Source of the DNA: Pelagibius sp. CAU 1746 | GTDB taxonomy: Bacteria; Pseudomonadota; Alphaproteobacteria; Kiloniellales; Kiloniellaceae | Direction: 5' to 3' | Assembly (NCBI RefSeq): GCF_039839785.1 | Contig: NZ_JBDOQT010000003.1 | Span: 1-63,109 of the forward strand | Length of the DNA: 63,109 bases | In this document: one piece after another, positions 58,763 through 63,109 of the stretch | Numbering within the stretch: the stretch's first letter is position 1 | Layout: every line of letters starts with the position of its first letter | Made by a program: the position numbers and the translations under genes | The notes under the pieces: model-generated | The model's database searches: none | The model's input: the letters and a program-made list of their open reading frames with translations, nothing else | What the model was told of the DNA's origin: nothing

Positions 58763-61700
58763 ATGACGGACGATCTGCAGCGCGGCAACGAACAGGTCCA
58801 GAGCGAGAACGACCAGGCGACCGAAGGCGGCTCCCCCGAGACCAGCTATGGGCGCGGTGACTCGATGGTGGCCCTCGGCCAGGCCGAACCTGCGCTGGTG
58901 GTGGCGCGGCCGGCGGCCGGTCAGACCGTGGTGCTGGACACTGCGCCGAACCAGACCGTTGTGCTGAATTTCGACCCCGCTTCGGCTCAGGTTCAGGTGG
59001 AAGAGGGCAATCTGGTCCTCGGGTTCGACGATGACGGCGATGGCAGCGTCGACAGCCGTATCGTGTTCTTGGACCTGGCCGCGCAAGACGGCGAGACAGC
59101 TACCTTCCAGATCGGCGGCGCCGAGATCGATTCCACCCTCCTGGTCAATCAGGCCCTGGCTCTTGCCGGCCAGCAGGAGGCGCCGCTCGATGAGGTCGCC
59201 GCCGGCCCCGGTGCGACCGGTGGCGGCGCCAGCGCCTATGACGACAATCTCGGCAGCATCCTGGATCTGCTGGTTGCCCAGGGCGTGATTCCGCCGACCG
59301 CGCTGCAATTTCGCCTGGTCGAACTCGAAGACGATCCGACCGCCTTCGACGACGCCGATGGCGTGATCGCGCTGACCTTCGAGACCGTCACCGAGGGTGG
59401 CGAGGGCTTGGTCGGCACCTTCGGCGGCGGCTTCGAGGACTGGCGGCCCAACCAGGACGACTGCGACGGCCCGACCGCGCCGATGCAGATTTTCGTGGGC
59501 TTCACGCCCGCCGATAACGAGGAACTCGTCTCTCTGACGCTGTCCGGTATTCCGGCGGGCGCCGTCCTCTATGTCGGCGGCACCGGTCCGGCCAACATCG
59601 TCGACACCAGTGGCGGTACCTCGCCGCTGTTGACCCCGGCGGACCTGGCCTCGGGCCTCTATCTGCTGCCCCCCGCGGACAGTGGCGACGACATTCCCCT
59701 GACGGTAACGGCGACCATTTCCGATCCGGACAGCGGCGACACCGCCGTCATTTCCGGTTCCGCCACCGCGATCATCGATTCCGTCGCCGACAACCCCTTT
59801 GCCCAGTTCGACGGTGCGGTCGAAGGCGGCGAGGGCTGCGAGGGCGGCGAGGGAAGCACCGGCGCCAGCGACGCCGAGATTGAGGCTTTCCTCGGCCTGA
59901 CCAGCGGCGCTCTGGATGATGCCGCCAATGACGGCTATGGCGGCAATGGCGAGGAAAACGCCACTGACGGTTCGGCCATCAAGACCTCCCTGGAACTCCA
60001 GGAAGGCGACCACGTCGAGATGACCTTCAATTTCCTTGATGCGGAGGGCAGCGGCACCGGCGCCAACTTCCAGGACTTTGCCTTTATCACAGTGAACGGC
60101 GAAGTTTTCCGGATCGCCAACGTCGGCGATTCCAACGATTCGACATCGGCGGCCTACATCGCCCCCGGAATTTCCCTGTCCTGGGACCAGGAGTCCGGCT
60201 ACTTCACCCTCTCGGTGGACGTTGAAACTGCCGGCACCTACGAACTCGGCATCGGTGTGATGAACGAGGGCGACACCAGCGTCGATTCCGCTCTGCTGGT
60301 TGACAACCTGATCGTGACCCGCGGCGAAGACACCATCTTCGAGGACGATTTCACCTCTTTCGGCAATTGGGAAGTCGTCGGCGGCGGCTTCGTCGCCATT
60401 GTCGGTGATGTGAACACTAACGAGGACATGCCGGGCGCCCCCAGTCAGGGTTTGCTGGTCGCCACTGGTGATTTCGATCCCTCGGCCTGTGGCTGCGAGA
60501 TCATCACCTCCTATCTGAGCTACAACGAAGACAACGGTGCGCCGCTGGGCGATGGCCCGGTCAGCGTTGCGGTGCAGCTGCCCAACGATAGCCAGGGTGG
60601 CGGCGACTACGACGACTGTCCGGTCGACCGGGAGCCGATTTTCGGCGCCGGTTTCGTTGCCGGCGTGACCGACAGCGACGGCTCCGAGAGCCTCACCAAG
60701 ATCGTCATTTCGACCTACGCAGAGGCGGAGCCCGGCGGTAACGATCCGCAGGGCCTGGAAGTCGCGCTGTCGGGCGTCGACGATCCGGCTGCCACCAACT
60801 TCATGGTCGGCGAGCAGGTGCTGGTCGACGGCGACACAGTTCAGGTGGTCGCCACCTTCGCCGACGGCTCCACCGGTCTGGCCACGGCCACGATCGAAAT
60901 CGCCGACGGTGATCTCACCCTGGTCTTCGATGCCGCCGACCGCGTGCAGTCGGTCGACCTCTCCGGTGACTCCGACACGCCCTTCCAGGTGCGTCTGCCG
61001 CAGCACAGCGACGACGACTTCCAGCTGAACCTGGAGGTGACGGCCACCGAATTCGATATCGACGGCGAACTGGCTCTCGAGAACAACCAGGCGACCCACC
61101 AGGCGGTGTTGAATGTCGAGGTCAAGGCCGTGGCCGACGGCGCCGGCCTGAACGTCGACGGCGCGACGATCGACTTCGTCGAGGACGGGCAGGCTGATCC
61201 GGCGCTGCACGGCGACGATGCCGGCGAGAGCAATCTGATTATCCCTCTCGACATGCTGCAGGCCGATCTGATCGACCAGGACGGCTCCGAAGGCATCACC
61301 CAGTTGAAGATCGATCTTCAGGGGGCGGATGCCGGCGCCATGTTCGTCGATGCCGGGGGTAACCCCCTGGGCGCCGAGCTGGAGGTTCCGGTCGAGGGCG
61401 GCACGGTGACCGCCCAGGTTCAGGTCGTCGGCGACAGCCTGATCCTGACCTTCGACGGCAACGAAACCGCCGGACTGGACATCGATGTTTCCGGCCTGAT
61501 CGGCGTCAAGCTGCCGATCGACGATTCCGACGACTTCACGGTGAAGTTCCAGGCGACCACCACCGAAGTGCATCCCGAAGGCGATGTCGCTTGCGAGTCC
61601 AAGACCACGGAGACCAGCTACGACGTGCACGTCGGCGGTGTCGCGGGCCCGGCGGCCGTTACCTTTGGCTCCTACGACAACTTCCCGGGCTGCGACGAGC

Positions 61701-63109
61701 CGCAGTTGGACGGCAACACCCTGACCCTGTCCCTTTTCGAGGACGGTCAGGCCGCGGTCGTTGACCAGGGCGGCGAGGGCGGCGATGCCGGCCCGCAGAT
61801 CGTGCCGATCTTCTTCTCCGCGGCGCCCCAGGATGCCGACGGCTCCGAGAAGATCACCCAGGTGAAGCTCAGCCTCGAAGGTGCGCCGGAAGGCACGGCC
61901 TTCGTGTCCGGCGGCCTGCCGTTGGAAGCGGGCGACGAGGTTGCCGGCGGCACGGTCTCCTTCGAGGACGGCGCCTTGGTGCTGACCTTCGGCGCTCCGG
62001 GCCTGGACTCCGTCGATCTTTCGGCCATCGGCGTTGAGGTGCCGCAGCACTCGGACGACGATTTCTCGATCCAGATCAAGACTACGACCACTGAATACGA
62101 CGATGACGGCGTCAACCCGGCGGTCGCGACCCACGACACGGACGCCACCATCAACGTGAAGCTTGACGCGGTCGCCGACCCGGTGACGGTCTCGATCGAC
62201 GCGGTCAGCAGCAACGGAGGCGACGAGGCCTTTGCGCCGGGCGAGGCCGGCACGGTGACGGTCGATGCGACCTTCGGCGACTTCGAGGATGGCTCCGAAC
62301 TCCATACGGTGACGGTGGATATCCCCGAGGGCTTCACGGTGACCGACCTGGCCGGCGGTACGCCGGACGGTGTCGCGGGCACCGTGACCTGGACCGTGAC
62401 CGGCAGTAGCTTCCAGGCTGTGCTCGGCGTTCAGGCCAACGAAGGCCTGACCGAAGACGAGACGGTGATTTGGGAGGCCGAGGCCAAGGCCGTCGAGCAG
62501 AACGAAAACACCGGCGGCGGTGAAGGCGACGCGGAGTGCACCACCGGGAACAACGTGGCCACGGCGACCGCCGAGGATGACGTGACGCTGGATCCGGCGC
62601 TTCCGCCGACGATTGACGTCGACCTTGAGGGCAACGAGGCCTGCGTCAAGGAAGACGGCACGCTTGAGTTCGACATCACGGTGGCCGCCGAGGCGGGCAG
62701 CGACGACGTGCTCGACTCGGTGACCTTCGGCCAATTCCAGGCCCTGCAGGCCGCGGGCTGGACCGTGGACGTGGACGACAACGGCGCGGGCGGCAGCTTC
62801 GATGCCAACTTCCTCTACACGGCCGACGGTACGGACCAGTCGGTGGTGTTCACGGTGACCCTGACGCCGCCGGCGAACAGCGACGTCGACGTGTTCGGCG
62901 AGCTGGGCGCGGACCTCTCGGTCTCGGCGACGGTGGCCGATCCGCACAGCGGCGACACCGCCTCCAGCGGCCCGGTCGTCATCGATGTGAACGTCGATGC
63001 GGTTGTTGACGGCTCGGAGGTGACGCAGACGGGCGCGGCCTCGGGCGACGAGGACACGGCGATCGACCTGAACCTGGCGATTGCGCTGGGCGGCGACAGC
63101 ACGACGGGC
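58763..63109 (+). CDS. Giant acidic repeat protein, probable type I-secreted adhesin (partial)
   Basis: From the ATG at 58763 (MTDDLQRGNEQVQSENDQAT, after CGGAG) the frame is open for 1,449 codons and leaves the window. There is no signal peptide. The N-terminal part (VVLDTAPNQTVVLNFDPASA, DDNLGSILDLLVAQGVIPPT) resembles the start of BapA/LapA-like proteins. Then come Ca-binding-style, Asp/Gly-rich units of about 172-176 aa. SDDDF-type motifs begin at 60995, 61511 and 62039, and DxDGSE-IT-type motifs occur between them, as in cadherin-like repeats. The end, where a type I secretion signal would be, is not visible. Confidence 0.82.
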   Translation, partial: MTDDLQRGNEQVQSENDQATEGGSPETSYGRGDSMVALGQAEPALVVARPAAGQTVVLDTAPNQTVVLNFDPASAQVQVEEGNLVLGFDDDGDGSVDSRIVFLDLAAQDGETATFQIGGAEIDSTLLVNQALALAGQQEAPLDEVAAGPGATGGGASAYDDNLGSILDLLVAQGVIPPTALQFRLVELEDDPTAFDDADGVIALTFETVTEGGEGLVGTFGGGFEDWRPNQDDCDGPTAPMQIFVGFTPADNEELVSLTLSGIPAGAVLYVGGTGPANIVDTSGGTSPLLTPADLASGLYLLPPADSGDDIPLTVTATISDPDSGDTAVISGSATAIIDSVADNPFAQFDGAVEGGEGCEGGEGSTGASDAEIEAFLGLTSGALDDAANDGYGGNGEENATDGSAIKTSLELQEGDHVEMTFNFLDAEGSGTGANFQDFAFITVNGEVFRIANVGDSNDSTSAAYIAPGISLSWDQESGYFTLSVDVETAGTYELGIGVMNEGDTSVDSALLVDNLIVTRGEDTIFEDDFTSFGNWEVVGGGFVAIVGDVNTNEDMPGAPSQGLLVATGDFDPSACGCEIITSYLSYNEDNGAPLGDGPVSVAVQLPNDSQGGGDYDDCPVDREPIFGAGFVAGVTDSDGSESLTKIVISTYAEAEPGGNDPQGLEVALSGVDDPAATNFMVGEQVLVDGDTVQVVATFADGSTGLATATIEIADGDLTLVFDAADRVQSVDLSGDSDTPFQVRLPQHSDDDFQLNLEVTATEFDIDGELALENNQATHQAVLNVEVKAVADGAGLNVDGATIDFVEDGQADPALHGDDAGESNLIIPLDMLQADLIDQDGSEGITQLKIDLQGADAGAMFVDAGGNPLGAELEVPVEGGTVTAQVQVVGDSLILTFDGNETAGLDIDVSGLIGVKLPIDDSDDFTVKFQATTTEVHPEGDVACESKTTETSYDVHVGGVAGPAAVTFGSYDNFPGCDEPQLDGNTLTLSLFEDGQAAVVDQGGEGGDAGPQIVPIFFSAAPQDADGSEKITQVKLSLEGAPEGTAFVSGGLPLEAGDEVAGGTVSFEDGALVLTFGAPGLDSVDLSAIGVEVPQHSDDDFSIQIKTTTTEYDDDGVNPAVATHDTDATINVKLDAVADPVTVSIDAVSSNGGDEAFAPGEAGTVTVDATFGDFEDGSELHTVTVDIPEGFTVTDLAGGTPDGVAGTVTWTVTGSSFQAVLGVQANEGLTEDETVIWEAEAKAVEQNENTGGGEGDAECTTGNNVATATAEDDVTLDPALPPTIDVDLEGNEACVKEDGTLEFDITVAAEAGSDDVLDSVTFGQFQALQAAGWTVDVDDNGAGGSFDANFLYTADGTDQSVVFTVTLTPPANSDVDVFGELGADLSVSATVADPHSGDTASSGPVVIDVNVDAVVDGSEVTQTGAASGDEDTAIDLNLAIALGGDSTTG

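Noticed and set aside
58478-62947. A 1,489-codon open frame on the minus strand
   Set aside because: It is the antisense of the giant acidic protein frame that starts at 58763. Its product is a His/Arg/Val-rich sequence without domains, the plus frame has a ribosome-binding site, repeats and domain likeness, and GC-rich codons of the plus strand suppress stops on the other.

Overview
The window is about 63 kb of GC-rich chromosome from an alphaproteobacterium, probably a Rhodospirillales/Kiloniellales-type marine or soil lineage. This rests on the ribosomal operon order running straight into secY-adk-rpsM-rpsK-rpoA-rplQ, an ATP12-type F1-ATPase assembly chaperone, the crcB / RluA-type synthase / HAD / ATP12 neighbourhood, a biotin-type propionyl-CoA carboxylase and codon use. 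It is ordinary chromosome: I see no rRNA, tRNA, CRISPR array, prophage or classical insertion sequence.

Layout. (1) 1-14520: end of tuf, then the S10-spc-alpha supercluster, 27 tightly packed co-directional genes from rpsJ to rplQ. There is a hairpin between tuf and rpsJ, a near-consensus internal promoter after adk, two hairpins between rpsK and rpoA, and a clear terminator after rplQ. (2) 14593-25473: housekeeping genes (HtrA protease, RarA, isochorismatase-fold protein, CrcB, RluA-family synthase, HAD phosphatase, AsmA protein, ATP12), with a minus-strand TauD-type dioxygenase, a lipoprotein and a small secreted protein. (3) 25498-26424: a soluble protein joining a methyl-accepting-chemotaxis signalling hairpin to a C-terminal globin, the reverse of the usual globin-coupled sensor. 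(4) 26629-32064: propionyl-CoA carboxylase genes split by a glutathione-transferase-like gene; a GIY-YIG nuclease gene bracketed by a 34-bp inverted repeat; a hypothetical gene; acylphosphatase. (5) 32229-38130: RpiR-type regulator, fused permease, ATPase, binding protein and HAD hydrolase. These form one transport operon that I read as phosphorylated-solute (AfuABC-like) rather than iron uptake. (6) 38262-44616: ArsR regulator and SO_0444/ArsP-type permease, each preceded by the same 15-bp site; lipB; maeB with a phosphotransacetylase domain; mgtE; small lipoprotein. (7) 44762-52263: PaaI-like thioesterase, a KAP P-loop NTPase with a peptidoglycan-binding-like N-terminus, isovaleryl-CoA dehydrogenase and a second acyl-CoA dehydrogenase, SDR, DUF1272, DUF3291 and an HCCA-isomerase-like protein. 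(8) 52402-56991: a class III cyclase fused to FHA, a PP2C phosphatase and a Ser/Thr kinase with transmembrane, coiled-coil, peptidoglycan-binding and Sel1 parts, i.e. a self-contained phospho-signalling module. (9) 57230-63109: an OmpA-family protein with a strong terminator, then the first 1,449 codons of a giant acidic repeat protein that runs off the right edge.

How it fits together. Translation, secretion and transcription core genes occupy the left quarter. The middle carries branched-chain amino acid / propionate catabolism (isovaleryl-CoA dehydrogenase, PccAB, malic enzyme) and phosphorylated-solute uptake. The right side looks devoted to the cell envelope and its signalling: kinase, phosphatase and FHA module, OmpA protein, giant secreted adhesin-like protein. 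The least familiar pieces are the reversed chemotaxis-globin protein, the repeat-bracketed GIY-YIG unit, the KAP NTPase and the cyclase-FHA/PP2C/kinase trio.
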